Shown: positions 53,262-62,166, counted from the stretch's first letter. The stretch is 64,000 nucleotides of DNA from a bacterium EF100-94H03 bin56 (GCA_002238685.1 MPMV01000015.1:1-64000), one strand, 5' to 3'. The notes: generated by a model not told the origin, from the letters alone. Translations and numbers: made by a program.

Positions 53262-54587
53262 TCAGGTATCCCAGAAGCGGACAGGCCTGCCCGCAGGCGT
53301 GTCACTGATCTCGCCGTCGCGCATGGCCACGTGTCCGCGGATCACGGTGGCGCGCGGCCAGCCGGTGACAGTCATGCCGTCGTAGGCCGTCCAGCCGCAC
53401 TTGGCATGCTGTTCGGAATGGCTGATCGTGCGGGTTTCCTTCAAGTCGACCAGCGTGAGATCCCCGTCGTAGCCGACGGCAATGCGGCCCTTTCCACGGA
53501 TGTTGTAGATTCTCTGGGGTCCGTAGCACAGGAGGTCAACCAGGCGCTCGAGAGTCAGGCGTCCCTCGGACACATGGTTCAGCAGGAGCGGCAGGAGCGT
53601 CTCGACACCCGGCATGCCGCCGGGCGTGTCCGGATAGGATCTCTGCTTCTCCTCGGCCGTATGCGGCGCGTGATCCGATCCCACCACGTCGACGATCCCC
53701 TGGTCGATCCCGTACCAGAGAGCATCCCTGTGGCTGGAGTCGCGAATCGGCGGATTGACCTGGGCAAAACCACCGAGACGCTCATAGCATTCCGGTGCCG
53801 CCAGGGTGAGGTGCTGGGGCAACAGTTCAACGGTTGCGATATCCCTGGCGCTGCCAAGAAACGCAATTTCCTCGCCGGTCGTCACGTGGAGTACATGGAT
53901 AGGCCGTGCCGCGTCGCGCGCCAGGGCCACGATGCGCCGTGTGGCTCTGAATGCCGTCTCGACATCCCGCCAGACGGGGTGCGCTCTTGGATGTCCTGCC
54001 TCGACCGCCAGGTGGCGGCGTTCGGCAAGACGGAACTCGTCCTCGGCGTGTATGGCGACACGCCGCCTGCCAGATCGCAGCACGGATGCGAGTGCCTCGT
54101 CGTCGGCGACCAGCAGGCTGCCCGTCGAACTCCCCATGAAGATCTTGACGCCGCAACAACCGGGATGCAGTTCAAGCTCGGCCAGTTCGTCATGATTGTC
54201 ATCGCTGGCGCCGGCAAAGAAGGCGTGATCGCACCACATGCCCCGGGCTCTCTCGAGCTTGTCCTCCAGAGCCTCAGGTGTCGTCGTCGTCGGATTGGTG
54301 TTCGGCATTTCGAAGACGGCAACCACACCACCGGCAACGGCGGAACGCGACCCGTGGGCGAGATCCTCCTTCTCCTCATGCCCTGGTTCGCGAAAGTGCA
54401 CCTGAGTATCGATAACCCCGGGGAGCACCGTCAGTCCGCGTGCATCGAGCGAGGCGCCGGCCGCGGTTGTCGGCACGTCACCGATGGCAGCAATCGTTCC
54501 ATCGGTGATGGCAACATCCGTCTGGCGCCGCCCGGCGGGGGTCATCACCTCGCCTCCGGTGACGACAAGATCGAAGGTCTCATTCAT
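53262..54587 (-). CDS. Dihydroorotase-type cyclic amidohydrolase
   Basis: The 441-residue amidohydrolase has the full binuclear zinc set: VHFREPG near 63, the carbamylated Lys in GVKIFMGSSTGSLLV near 148, AIHAEDE near 175, HVLHVTT near 230, and GSDHAPHT near 305. This matches class I dihydroorotases (pyrimidine synthesis), but allantoinases and hydantoinases share the scaffold. No other pyr gene is near; it is translationally coupled (ATGA) to a glycerophosphodiesterase and sits in a catabolic block, so a degradative ring-opening role is possible. It is convergent with the MttB-family gene. Confidence 0.88.
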   Translation of the reverse strand: MNETFDLVVTGGEVMTPAGRRQTDVAITDGTIAAIGDVPTTAAGASLDARGLTVLPGVIDTQVHFREPGHEEKEDLAHGSRSAVAGGVVAVFEMPNTNPTTTTPEALEDKLERARGMWCDHAFFAGASDDNHDELAELELHPGCCGVKIFMGSSTGSLLVADDEALASVLRSGRRRVAIHAEDEFRLAERRHLAVEAGHPRAHPVWRDVETAFRATRRIVALARDAARPIHVLHVTTGEEIAFLGSARDIATVELLPQHLTLAAPECYERLGGFAQVNPPIRDSSHRDALWYGIDQGIVDVVGSDHAPHTAEEKQRSYPDTPGGMPGVETLLPLLLNHVSEGRLTLERLVDLLCYGPQRIYNIRGKGRIAVGYDGDLTLVDLKETRTISHSEQHAKCGWTAYDGMTVTGWPRATVIRGHVAMRDGEISDTPAGRPVRFWDT

Positions 54588-55330
54588 CGTTCTGCTTCCC
54601 TGCTGTTCCGGTGGAAATCGGGTGTGTCACTGACAATCGAATCGACGCCGGAATTCATGAGCGCCCGCGCTTCGTCGGCACAGTTGACCGTATAGACGGC
54701 AATGCGCCGGCCTCCACGATGGACGCGGGAGATGAACTCCGGAGTGGCCAGAGACGGATCAACGTGAATGCTGGTGCACTTGAGAAGTGCCGCATGCCAG
54801 GACCAGAGGCGACGAAGCCGGCATCCCATCACCAGGGCGAGTGGCCAGCGATACCCGGCAAGGCGGGCATGGTAGAGGGCCATGAGACTGAAGCTTGACA
54901 CCAGAGGGCGTTGCCGTCCGGCAGGCCACCGGCTGCGGATGATTCCCGTCACGCGGCGCGCCAGTGTCACGAGACCACCGCCGTCGGCCTTGATTTCCAC
55001 GTTGGGGGTCAGGCCCAGGACGATGCAGGCATCGAGCGCCTGGACCAGGGTCGGCACCCGCTCCCCGGACCACACGGTGTCAAACCAGCTTCCGGCGTCG
55101 AAGGCGCCAAGATCCGTGCTGCGAACCTCGTCGATCAGCCGGTCGACACCGGTGGTGCGAGCGAGGCTGCGATCGTGGAGCACCACCGGGACATCATCGC
55201 CGGCAAGGCGAACATCGAACTCAACCCACTCGAGGCCTTCCTCGGCAGCGCGTGCCAGTCCCCCCAGGGTGTTTTCCGGAGCCCTTGCCGCCACCCCGCG
55301 GTGACCGATGACGGGGGGGAGATCGATCAT
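54584..55330 (-). CDS. ugpQ: Glycerophosphodiester phosphodiesterase
   Basis: The 248-residue TIM-barrel enzyme cleaves glycerophosphodiesters to glycerol-3-phosphate and an alcohol such as choline. Its motif is clear: VIGHRGVAARAPENTLGG at the start (His and Glu), EFDVRLAGDDVPVVLHD near 42 with the metal Glu and Asp and the second His, and NVEIKADG near 115. There is no signal peptide, so it acts in the cytoplasm. ATG 55330 follows the acyl-CoA dehydrogenase stop by four bases, and its stop overlaps the dihydroorotase start, so the three are one operon. Confidence 0.93.
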   Translation of the reverse strand: MIDLPPVIGHRGVAARAPENTLGGLARAAEEGLEWVEFDVRLAGDDVPVVLHDRSLARTTGVDRLIDEVRSTDLGAFDAGSWFDTVWSGERVPTLVQALDACIVLGLTPNVEIKADGGGLVTLARRVTGIIRSRWPAGRQRPLVSSFSLMALYHARLAGYRWPLALVMGCRLRRLWSWHAALLKCTSIHVDPSLATPEFISRVHRGGRRIAVYTVNCADEARALMNSGVDSIVSDTPDFHRNSREAER

Positions 55331-55334
55331 TCGC

Positions 55335-57653
55335 TCAACCAATCAGCATGTCCTGGCCACGTCTGGCCAGACTGTGGGCAATGATCATGCGCTGGATTTC
55401 ACTGGTACCCTCCCAAATTCGCTCCACCCGCAGTTCCCGGTAAAACCTCTCTGCCGCGTACTCGCGCATGTAGCCACGACCGCCGAAGATCTGCACCGCG
55501 CGATCGGCGACCCGATTGGCCATTTCCGAACAATAGAGTTTCGCCATGGAGCACATGGCGTGCTGAACCTTGACGTCCTCCCCGCCATCGATGGCAGCGG
55601 CGAGGCGATGGACCATCAGGCGGCCGGCCCACAGTTCCACGAGACTGTCGGCAAGCATGAACGAAATCGCCTGGTTGGCCATGATCGGCTGGCCGAACTG
55701 GACGCGGTTCCTGGCAAAATCGAGCGCTTCGTCGATGAGGCGGCCGGCGGCCCCGCAACAACGGGCCGCGATGCCAAGTCGTTCCTGGCGAAACCACTCG
55801 TAGGTCCAGGTGCGGCCATCTCCTTGCGGATCGATGAGTGCGTCGGCCGTCACCTTGACCGAGTCGAACCGCACGACCGGATGATGGGAGGGGTAGGTGT
55901 GGCTGTAGGCGGGCGTGCGCACGACTTCGACACCCGCGGCATCACTGTCAACATAGAAGAGTCCGTGGCCACCATCCTCGAAGCGTGCCTGAACGATGAC
56001 GATACCGGCCCGGTTGAAACCGGTGACGTGCCACTTGGTACCGTTCAGCACCCATCCATTGCCGGACCGTGTCGCCGTCGTCTCGATGGCATCGACATCG
56101 CTCCCCGCTCCTTCTTCGGTAATGGCGTAGCACTCGCTCGTCGCGCCATCGAGAAGCGGTTGAACCCAGGCTTCCATCTGTGCCGGTGTCGCCGTGCGCA
56201 CCAGGAAGGGGGAGACGTCATGAAAGAAGAATCCGACTCCGTTGGTCGCCCGCCCGACCTCTTCCCAGACGCCAGCCATGGCTCCGGCGGAGAACCCGCC
56301 ACCACCCGCCTCCTTCGGCACCTGGGGCAGCCACAGGCCCATGTCCCGGGCAACCCGGAGATGACGCTGTCGGATGTCATCGGGAATCTGCCCGTCGTTC
56401 ATCTCGGCAACCTGTTCCAGCGGCAGGCGCTCGGTATCGATGAAGGGGCGCAACCTCTGGCGCCAGTTCAGGGCCCCGGCGCACTCACCGGCACCGGTGA
56501 GAGCTTCGCGACCCCGCTTCACCAGACCATCCGCGATGATGACCCGCTGGATTTCGCTGGTACCCTCCCAGATGCGGTCAACCCTGAGTTCCCGGTAGAA
56601 TCTCTCGGCCACGTTTTCGCGCATGTAGCCGCGCCCACCGAAGATCTGCACGGCACGATCAGCCGTCCGGTGGGCGAACTCCGAGCAGAAGAGCTTGGCC
56701 ATGGCGCACTTGCCGTGGAGAACCTTGACGTCGTCTTCGCGATCCATCGCCTGCGCCACGTCATAGGTCATGAGTCTCCCCGCCCACAGTTCGGTCAGAC
56801 TGTCTGCCAGGGGGAACTGGACCGCCTGGTTTTCCCAGATTGGCCGGCCGAACTGGACGCGGTTCCTGGCAAAGTCGAGTGCTTCGTCGATGAGACGGCT
56901 GGCGGCGCCGCAGCAGCGGGCCGCAATCTTCATCCGCTCCTGACGAAACCAGGCGTATGTCCACTGAAGACCGCCACCTTCTTCGTCGATGATGTTGTCC
57001 GCAGGCACCCGGACGTCGCGGAACTCCATCTCCAGGTGATGACCGCGGTAGTGATGCATGTAGCGCGGCGTGCGCCGGACGGTGACACCGGGTGCCCCCT
57101 TCTCCACCCAGAACAGCGCGTGGCGGCCATCCTCGAGCTTTGCCTGGAAGATGATCCAGTCCGAGAGATTGGCCCCGGTGACATGCATCTTGGTACCGTT
57201 GAGGAGCCAGCCGTTGCCATCGCGTCGCGCCGTCGCTTCGATGGCATCAACATCACTGCCGGTTCCGGGCTCGGTAATGGCATAAGCAACCCGCCTACGG
57301 CCCTCGATCAGGGGCCGGACGAAGGTCTCCATCTGCCAGGGGTTCGCCGTATGCCAGAGAAATGGCGACAGATCATGATAGCAGCCCCACAGGCCGTTGG
57401 TCGCCCTGCCCAGCGCTTCCTGGATGACGGCTATCTCGAAATACGACAGATGCCGACCTCCGCTTTCGTCCGGAAGGGAGGGATAGAGAAGGCCCATATC
57501 CTCTGTTGTCCGAAAGATGGCGGCATAAGCTTCATCGGCGATGAAACCGTCGTTCATCTCTGCCTCGACCTCCCGCGGTATGAGTTCGCTCTCGACAAGC
57601 GAGCGCATGGTCTCTTGCCACTGCCGGGCCTTCGCGGACATCGGGTAGACCAT
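55335..57653 (-). CDS. Two acyl-CoA dehydrogenases fused in one polypeptide
   Basis: The 772-residue protein consists of two full-length acyl-CoA dehydrogenase units joined head to tail (about 1-384 and 390-772). Each has an N-terminal helical domain, the FAD-binding AITEPGTGSDV or AITEEGAGSDV motif, the DEALDFARNRVQFG helix, AVQIFGGRGYMRE, and a C-terminal IWEGTSEIQR whose Glu is in the catalytic-base position. Both halves therefore appear active. ATG 57653 is supported by AAGGAG six bases upstream. It heads an operon with ugpQ and the dihydroorotase and is divergent from the CoA ligase gene. Substrate unknown. Confidence 0.95.
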   Translation of the reverse strand: MVYPMSAKARQWQETMRSLVESELIPREVEAEMNDGFIADEAYAAIFRTTEDMGLLYPSLPDESGGRHLSYFEIAVIQEALGRATNGLWGCYHDLSPFLWHTANPWQMETFVRPLIEGRRRVAYAITEPGTGSDVDAIEATARRDGNGWLLNGTKMHVTGANLSDWIIFQAKLEDGRHALFWVEKGAPGVTVRRTPRYMHHYRGHHLEMEFRDVRVPADNIIDEEGGGLQWTYAWFRQERMKIAARCCGAASRLIDEALDFARNRVQFGRPIWENQAVQFPLADSLTELWAGRLMTYDVAQAMDREDDVKVLHGKCAMAKLFCSEFAHRTADRAVQIFGGRGYMRENVAERFYRELRVDRIWEGTSEIQRVIIADGLVKRGREALTGAGECAGALNWRQRLRPFIDTERLPLEQVAEMNDGQIPDDIRQRHLRVARDMGLWLPQVPKEAGGGGFSAGAMAGVWEEVGRATNGVGFFFHDVSPFLVRTATPAQMEAWVQPLLDGATSECYAITEEGAGSDVDAIETTATRSGNGWVLNGTKWHVTGFNRAGIVIVQARFEDGGHGLFYVDSDAAGVEVVRTPAYSHTYPSHHPVVRFDSVKVTADALIDPQGDGRTWTYEWFRQERLGIAARCCGAAGRLIDEALDFARNRVQFGQPIMANQAISFMLADSLVELWAGRLMVHRLAAAIDGGEDVKVQHAMCSMAKLYCSEMANRVADRAVQIFGGRGYMREYAAERFYRELRVERIWEGTSEIQRMIIAHSLARRGQDMLIG

Positions 57654-57748
57654 GGGCAACTCCTTACCGGACGGAACGACCACCGCTACACTGCGGCCGG
57701 GCGCCATGGTGGCGCAAGACCTTCCCGGATTCTGGGAGTGACCGGCAC

Positions 57749-59548
57749 ATGACGGACCAACGTCTCGACCTCATGCTCAATCCCCGTTCAATTGCTGTGG
57801 TCGGCGCCTCGCAAAGGGAAGGCAGTGCCGGCTACGGGATGATTCACGGTCTCATAAACGCGGGCTTCGATGGCGCCATCTTCCCGGTCAATCCGCGCTA
57901 CCGGAACGTCGCCGGTCTCCCCTGTCATGAGTCCCCCCGGGCCCTGCCGCAACCCGTCGACCTTGCCATGCTCGGAGTCAACAGCATCCACCTTGAAGGG
58001 CAACTCGACGACGCCATTGCGATGCGCGCCGGAAGCGCCGTCATCTTCGATACCTGCTATCTCGACGGCGAGAGCGACAGAGGTCTCCTCAACCGTCTGA
58101 AGACAAAGTCAAGGTCCGCCGGTCTTCCGGTCTGCGGCGGCAATGGCATGGGGTTCATCAATCTCTCGCGGCGCCTGCCGGTGACCATCTTCGACGCTTC
58201 GTCCAAGTTGCGTGACGGGGGTAACGTCGCCTTCATCACGCATTCAGGAACCGTGTTCAGCGAAATCGGCAACAACGACTTCCGCTACACCTGCAATCTG
58301 ATCGTCTCGTGCGGCCAGGAAATCAACGGCACCATGGCCGACTACATGGATTATGCGCTGGACATGGATTCGACAAGGGTCATCGCACTCTTCATGGAGG
58401 AGGCACGCGATCCCCAGGCCTTCACGGCAGCCCTGGAGAAGGCGCGCATGAAAGACATCCCGGTGGTGGCCATGAAGGTCGGCCGGACCCGGCTCTCCGC
58501 CGACTTCGCCCGCGTCCATTCCGATGCCGATACCGGCAACGACATGGGCTACCAGGCGATCTTTGATCACTACAGCGTGATGCGTACCGGCAGCATGGAT
58601 GAAATGGCGAATCTTCTCGCCTTGCTCTCCCATGAACGCCGGTTCTCTTCGGGCGGAATTGGTGTCGTTCTCGATTCAGGTGGCGAAAGGGAGATGTTCA
58701 CCGACCTTGCCGACGACACCGGCGTTCCCCTGGCTGTCATCACCAGGGAGACGGCGGCGCGCATCCGCCCTCACCTCCACCACGCCCTGGAGCCCGTCAA
58801 TCCCCTCGATGCCTGGGGCACCGCCCGCAACTACGAGGATGACTTCGAGGCCTACTTTCTCGCCATGGCACATGATCCCGGTGTCGCCATGGTCGCCTTC
58901 TGTGGCGATTTCCAGTGGAACCCGACTGTCGAACGCGGCTATGCGAAGGCGCTTGTCGCGGCATCCGCTCAGACCGGCAAACCTGTTTCGGCCATCCTCA
59001 ACACGCCAATGTCGGGTCTGATGACGGCTGGCCAGGAGATGAGCCGTCACGGCATAGTCGTCCTCTGCGGCACAAGGGAGTCACTCCTTGCCATCAGACA
59101 GGCGCTTGCCTGGCGGAATCGCAGACTCCCGCCACCTCCGGTGGCCGCCCCTTTCCTCCCTCGCCTCAACGACGACTTTCCCGCCGCGCTCGGTCTTGCG
59201 CGATCCCCGGCAGAGGCCCGCGCGAGCGTGATGCCGACCATTCTCCTGATGATTGACCCCACCTTCGGTCCTCTTGTGGGTCTGCGCCGCGGCGGGTCGA
59301 ATCAGGAGGCGTGGGCCCTGCCGGGAATCGATCCCGGGACGGCCGGCACGCTCATCGACCGGCTCTACGGCACATGGTTTCCGGGCACACCTTCCTTCCG
59401 CCTGGACCTCGCGCGTCTTGTGTCCATGTTTTCTGCCATCGCCCCGGACCTTGCAGGCAAGGTGACATCACTTGAGCTCGGACCGATCCTCGAGGAGGAT
59501 GACGGCATGGCATGTGCCGGATTCACGTGGCGGAACGCCGGGGCGTGA
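57749..59548 (+). CDS. NDP-forming acyl-CoA ligase-like protein with reduced ATP-grasp domain
   Basis: The 599-residue protein has the CoA-binding Rossmann domain (SIAVVGASQREGSAGYG near 15) and both succinyl-CoA-ligase-like flavodoxin domains. A His in RVHSDADTGND (near 255) matches the phospho-His loop SHTGALAGSD of acetate-CoA ligases. Full-length relatives have about 700 residues with a C-terminal ATP-grasp domain. Here only about 110 residues follow residue 490, resembling the end of that domain (MIDPTFGPLVGLRRGG), and the ATP-binding N-terminal lobe is missing. It may need a separate ATP-grasp subunit or be inactive as a ligase. It is coupled (GTGA) to the rRNA methyltransferase gene. 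Confidence 0.85.
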   Translation: MTDQRLDLMLNPRSIAVVGASQREGSAGYGMIHGLINAGFDGAIFPVNPRYRNVAGLPCHESPRALPQPVDLAMLGVNSIHLEGQLDDAIAMRAGSAVIFDTCYLDGESDRGLLNRLKTKSRSAGLPVCGGNGMGFINLSRRLPVTIFDASSKLRDGGNVAFITHSGTVFSEIGNNDFRYTCNLIVSCGQEINGTMADYMDYALDMDSTRVIALFMEEARDPQAFTAALEKARMKDIPVVAMKVGRTRLSADFARVHSDADTGNDMGYQAIFDHYSVMRTGSMDEMANLLALLSHERRFSSGGIGVVLDSGGEREMFTDLADDTGVPLAVITRETAARIRPHLHHALEPVNPLDAWGTARNYEDDFEAYFLAMAHDPGVAMVAFCGDFQWNPTVERGYAKALVAASAQTGKPVSAILNTPMSGLMTAGQEMSRHGIVVLCGTRESLLAIRQALAWRNRRLPPPPVAAPFLPRLNDDFPAALGLARSPAEARASVMPTILLMIDPTFGPLVGLRRGGSNQEAWALPGIDPGTAGTLIDRLYGTWFPGTPSFRLDLARLVSMFSAIAPDLAGKVTSLELGPILEEDDGMACAGFTWRNAGA

Positions 59549-60345
59549 ACGACTTGCGGCAAACCGTCATCGAGGGCCTCGCCTCCTCGTCGAGGTACCG
59601 GCATCTCACAGCCGGCCTTCTGGCGCGGACCGCCGATTGGGCTGTGGCACGTCACGCAAAGCCGGGGCCGGCTCTTAAGGCAGCCAAGCGCAAGCTCCAT
59701 CAGGTGTTCGGCGCCTATGCCGTGAAGCTCGATTCTCTGGGCAACCATCTCGATGTTCTCGAGGCCGGTGATGAGACCCACGCCGTGTGCCGACGCATCC
59801 TGAGACTTCACCATTCCACTGCCGAACGTCTCTCCTTCATGGAAGCATTCCACGCAACCATCTGGGATCACTGCGGAACACCACGACACATTCTCGATCT
59901 GGCTGCCGGCCTCAACGCATTCTCCCTGCCATTCTCCGGCCTTGGCCCTGCGGTTTCCTACACGGCCATGGAGATCGACCGGCGCATGGTCGACGCCGTC
60001 AGGCGCTTCCTGACCGTCACGCGACGACCGGGGGATTGTCTCTGGCATGACATCCTCGACGGGATTCCATCCGGGAATGCGGATGTTGCCCTGGTTCTCA
60101 AGACCCTGCCCTGTCTCGAACGCCAGAAACCCGGAGCCGCCGTCGACCTCATGCATCACCTCGAGGACATCCCCGACGTCGTCGTGAGTTATCCGGTGCG
60201 ATCGCTCGGCGGCGCCAGGAAGAACATGCCTCAGAACTATCGCGCCCAGGCACAGTCTCTGGCAGTCGCTTGCGGAAGGGACATCACCTTTCTCGACTTC
60301 AGCCGGGAGCTCGTTGCCGTGCTGTCACATCGGTTGCGCCCTTGA
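59545..60345 (+). CDS. 16S rRNA (guanine-1405-N7) methyltransferase family protein (RmtB/FmrO-like)
   Basis: The 266-residue protein aligns along its length with the Rmt/ArmA/FmrO family that methylates G1405 in the ribosomal A site. Evidence: SSSRYRHLTAGLLAR near the start, AAKRKLHQVFGAY, LRLHHSTAERL, the AdoMet motif RHILDLAAGLNAFSLPF, LVLKTLPCLERQKPGAA, and VVVSYPVRSLGGARKNM near the end. GTG 59545 overlaps the CoA ligase stop (GTGA) and gives the family length; ATG 59512 is possible. Members confer resistance to 4,6-disubstituted deoxystreptamine aminoglycosides. Whether this chromosomal copy does so, or methylates something else, cannot be told from sequence. Confidence 0.88.
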   Translation: MNDLRQTVIEGLASSSRYRHLTAGLLARTADWAVARHAKPGPALKAAKRKLHQVFGAYAVKLDSLGNHLDVLEAGDETHAVCRRILRLHHSTAERLSFMEAFHATIWDHCGTPRHILDLAAGLNAFSLPFSGLGPAVSYTAMEIDRRMVDAVRRFLTVTRRPGDCLWHDILDGIPSGNADVALVLKTLPCLERQKPGAAVDLMHHLEDIPDVVVSYPVRSLGGARKNMPQNYRAQAQSLAVACGRDITFLDFSRELVAVLSHRLRP

Positions 60346-60399
60346 AGCCTGCCCATGGTCCTTCATAATGCACTTCGAGCTGTATGGAGGATCCATGCC

Positions 60400-60933
60400 G
60401 TGAAACATCTCCTGGCCATCCTGGCGCTGGCCTTCCCCTTGACCGCCCATGCCGACCTCGCAGGCGATCCCATGGTCCTCGACGGTGACACCATGAGTTT
60501 CGGCGAGAAGAAGGTGGATCTCTTCGGTGTGCATGCGCCGACCATCACGCAGACCTGTGGCGAGAGCGGCAATGTCTGGTCATGCGGCTGGGAAGCAGTT
60601 CTCCATCTCGAAGAACTGGTCAGTGCCGGCAATGTCGTCTGTGTCGAGGTCGCTGACAGCGGTTCGCCAAATCCCCTGGCCCGCTGCACCGCTGATGGCG
60701 TCGACCTCGCCGGGCAGATGATCGATGCCGGTCTGGCGGTACGCGACGAGACCCTGGGCGACGATTACGCCGAACGCGAACTGGCGGCCGCCAACGACGA
60801 ACGGGGCATCTGGTCCGGTCCCTTCATGGACCCCGTACAATGGGCTGAACGGACAGTCTGTGCCTGCAGTGCCCGCAAGAAGGCGCTGGCCGAAACCGCT
60901 GCCCTGCTCAAGGACGAAGAAGCGGCGGAATAG
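60400..60933 (+). CDS. Exported thermonuclease-like protein with degenerate active site
   Basis: The 177-residue protein has a signal peptide (cleavage after about residue 18, LTAHA) and a staphylococcal-nuclease fold: VLDGDTMSFGEKKVDLFGVHAP, then ADGVDLAGQMIDAGLAV and ERGIWSGPFMDP. The usual catalytic residues are replaced: the Arg of IRL is missing (KKVDL), the Glu of DAPE is Thr (HAPT), and the YGR Arg is not found (SPNPLARC). It may bind nucleic acid or protein instead of cutting. GTG 60400 follows GGAGGA at eight bases, which decides the start over ATG 60355. Confidence 0.83.
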   Translation: MKHLLAILALAFPLTAHADLAGDPMVLDGDTMSFGEKKVDLFGVHAPTITQTCGESGNVWSCGWEAVLHLEELVSAGNVVCVEVADSGSPNPLARCTADGVDLAGQMIDAGLAVRDETLGDDYAERELAAANDERGIWSGPFMDPVQWAERTVCACSARKKALAETAALLKDEEAAE

Positions 60934-60966
60934 CACGAGAAGTCGCGGACTTCACCTGCCCTGTTC

Positions 60967-62166
60967 TCAGACGCGTTCAATGAGGGCCGACACACCCTGG
61001 CCGACACCGATGCACATGGTGACGAGCGCGCGCCTGGCACCCCGGCGGCGCATTTCGTAGACAGCCGTTGCCGTCAGCCTGCCACCCGATGCGCCCAACG
61101 GGTGACCGAAGGCGATAGCGCCGCCATTGGGATTGACATGCCCGGCATCGTCGGCGAGTCCGAGTTCGCGTGTCACCGCGAGCACCTGGGCCGCGAAAGC
61201 CTCGTTGAGTTCAATGATGTCGACATCGCCCAGGTGGGTGCGCTCCCTCTCCAGGAGCTTGCGTGTCGAATGGACCGGCCCGATCCCCATGATCCGGGGC
61301 GGCACCCCCGCAACCGCGCCGCCAATGATACGCGCAAGGGGAGCAAGGCCGTACCGCGCGGCCGCATCCGCGGAAGCCACCAGGAGAGCCGAGGCTCCGT
61401 CGTTGACGCCCGAGGCGTTGCCTGCAGTGACGGTCCCGCTGTCACGGAAGGGTGCCCTCAGGCCCGCCAGCATTTCGCGTGAGGTGTTGCGCGGGTGCTC
61501 GTCGGCGGTGACCTCGACCGTCGACCGGCCGGATGGCGCCGTGACCGGAACAAGTTCCTCGGCAATCTTGCCATTCCTGATGGCCGCGGCTGCCCGCTGC
61601 TGGCTTCTCAGGGCAAAGGCGTCCTGATCCTCGCGCGTTATGCCCCGTTCCTGAGCCAGGTTCTCGGCTGTTTCCGGCATCTGGTCAACACCATGATGCT
61701 GCCGCATGCGCGGATTGACGAAACGCCAGCCGATGGTCGTGTCATGAATCTCCGCATGGCGCGAAAACCCCTTTTCGGCCTTTGCCATGACGAACGGGGC
61801 GCGCGACATGCTCTCCACGCCACCAGCGACGACGAGATGTGCCTCTCCGAGTTTCACGAGGCGGGCGGCCTGCAGGATTGCCTCGAGACCGGAGCCGCAC
61901 AGCCGGTTGACCGTGACTCCGGGGACCTCCACGGGCAGCCCGGCAAGCAGTGCGGCCATGCGTGCGACATTGCGGTTGTCCTCTCCGGCCTGATTGACGT
62001 TGCCGTAGATCACGTCATCGAGTCTGGCCCAGTCCACCTCGGCATTGCGGTCCATGAGCGCGCGTATCGGAACGGCCGCAAGATCATCGGTCCTGATGCC
62101 GGACAATTGACCGCCGTAGCGTCCGAAGGGCGTGCGCACCGCATCACAGATGTAGGCTTCGGACAT
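60967..62166 (-). CDS. Thiolase, 3-oxoadipyl-CoA thiolase (PcaF)-like
   Basis: The 399-residue acyl-CoA C-acyltransferase has the acylated Cys in VNRLCGSGLEA near 91, ELNEAFAAQVLAV near 350, NPNGGAIAFGHPLGASG near 375 with the catalytic His, and the second Cys in TMCIGVGQGV. Its N-terminus (AYICDAVRTPFGRYGG, DVIYGNVNQAGEDNRNVARM) is of the PcaF/PaaJ type, which cleaves 3-oxoadipyl-CoA to succinyl-CoA and acetyl-CoA. No other beta-ketoadipate gene is near, so a general beta-oxidation thiolase is an alternative. ATG 62166 follows GGGGAAGA. Confidence 0.92.
   Translation of the reverse strand: MSEAYICDAVRTPFGRYGGQLSGIRTDDLAAVPIRALMDRNAEVDWARLDDVIYGNVNQAGEDNRNVARMAALLAGLPVEVPGVTVNRLCGSGLEAILQAARLVKLGEAHLVVAGGVESMSRAPFVMAKAEKGFSRHAEIHDTTIGWRFVNPRMRQHHGVDQMPETAENLAQERGITREDQDAFALRSQQRAAAAIRNGKIAEELVPVTAPSGRSTVEVTADEHPRNTSREMLAGLRAPFRDSGTVTAGNASGVNDGASALLVASADAAARYGLAPLARIIGGAVAGVPPRIMGIGPVHSTRKLLERERTHLGDVDIIELNEAFAAQVLAVTRELGLADDAGHVNPNGGAIAFGHPLGASGGRLTATAVYEMRRRGARRALVTMCIGVGQGVSALIERV

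Noticed and set aside
55308..57752. 814-codon plus-strand frame opposite the fused acyl-CoA dehydrogenase
   Set aside because: Antisense shadow; the internal repeat of the real gene makes the shadow look repetitive too, but it has no family motif.
60939..60953. 6-bp hairpin between the nuclease-like gene and the thiolase gene
   Set aside because: Short stem with 3-base loop and no T-run; expected by chance in this base composition.
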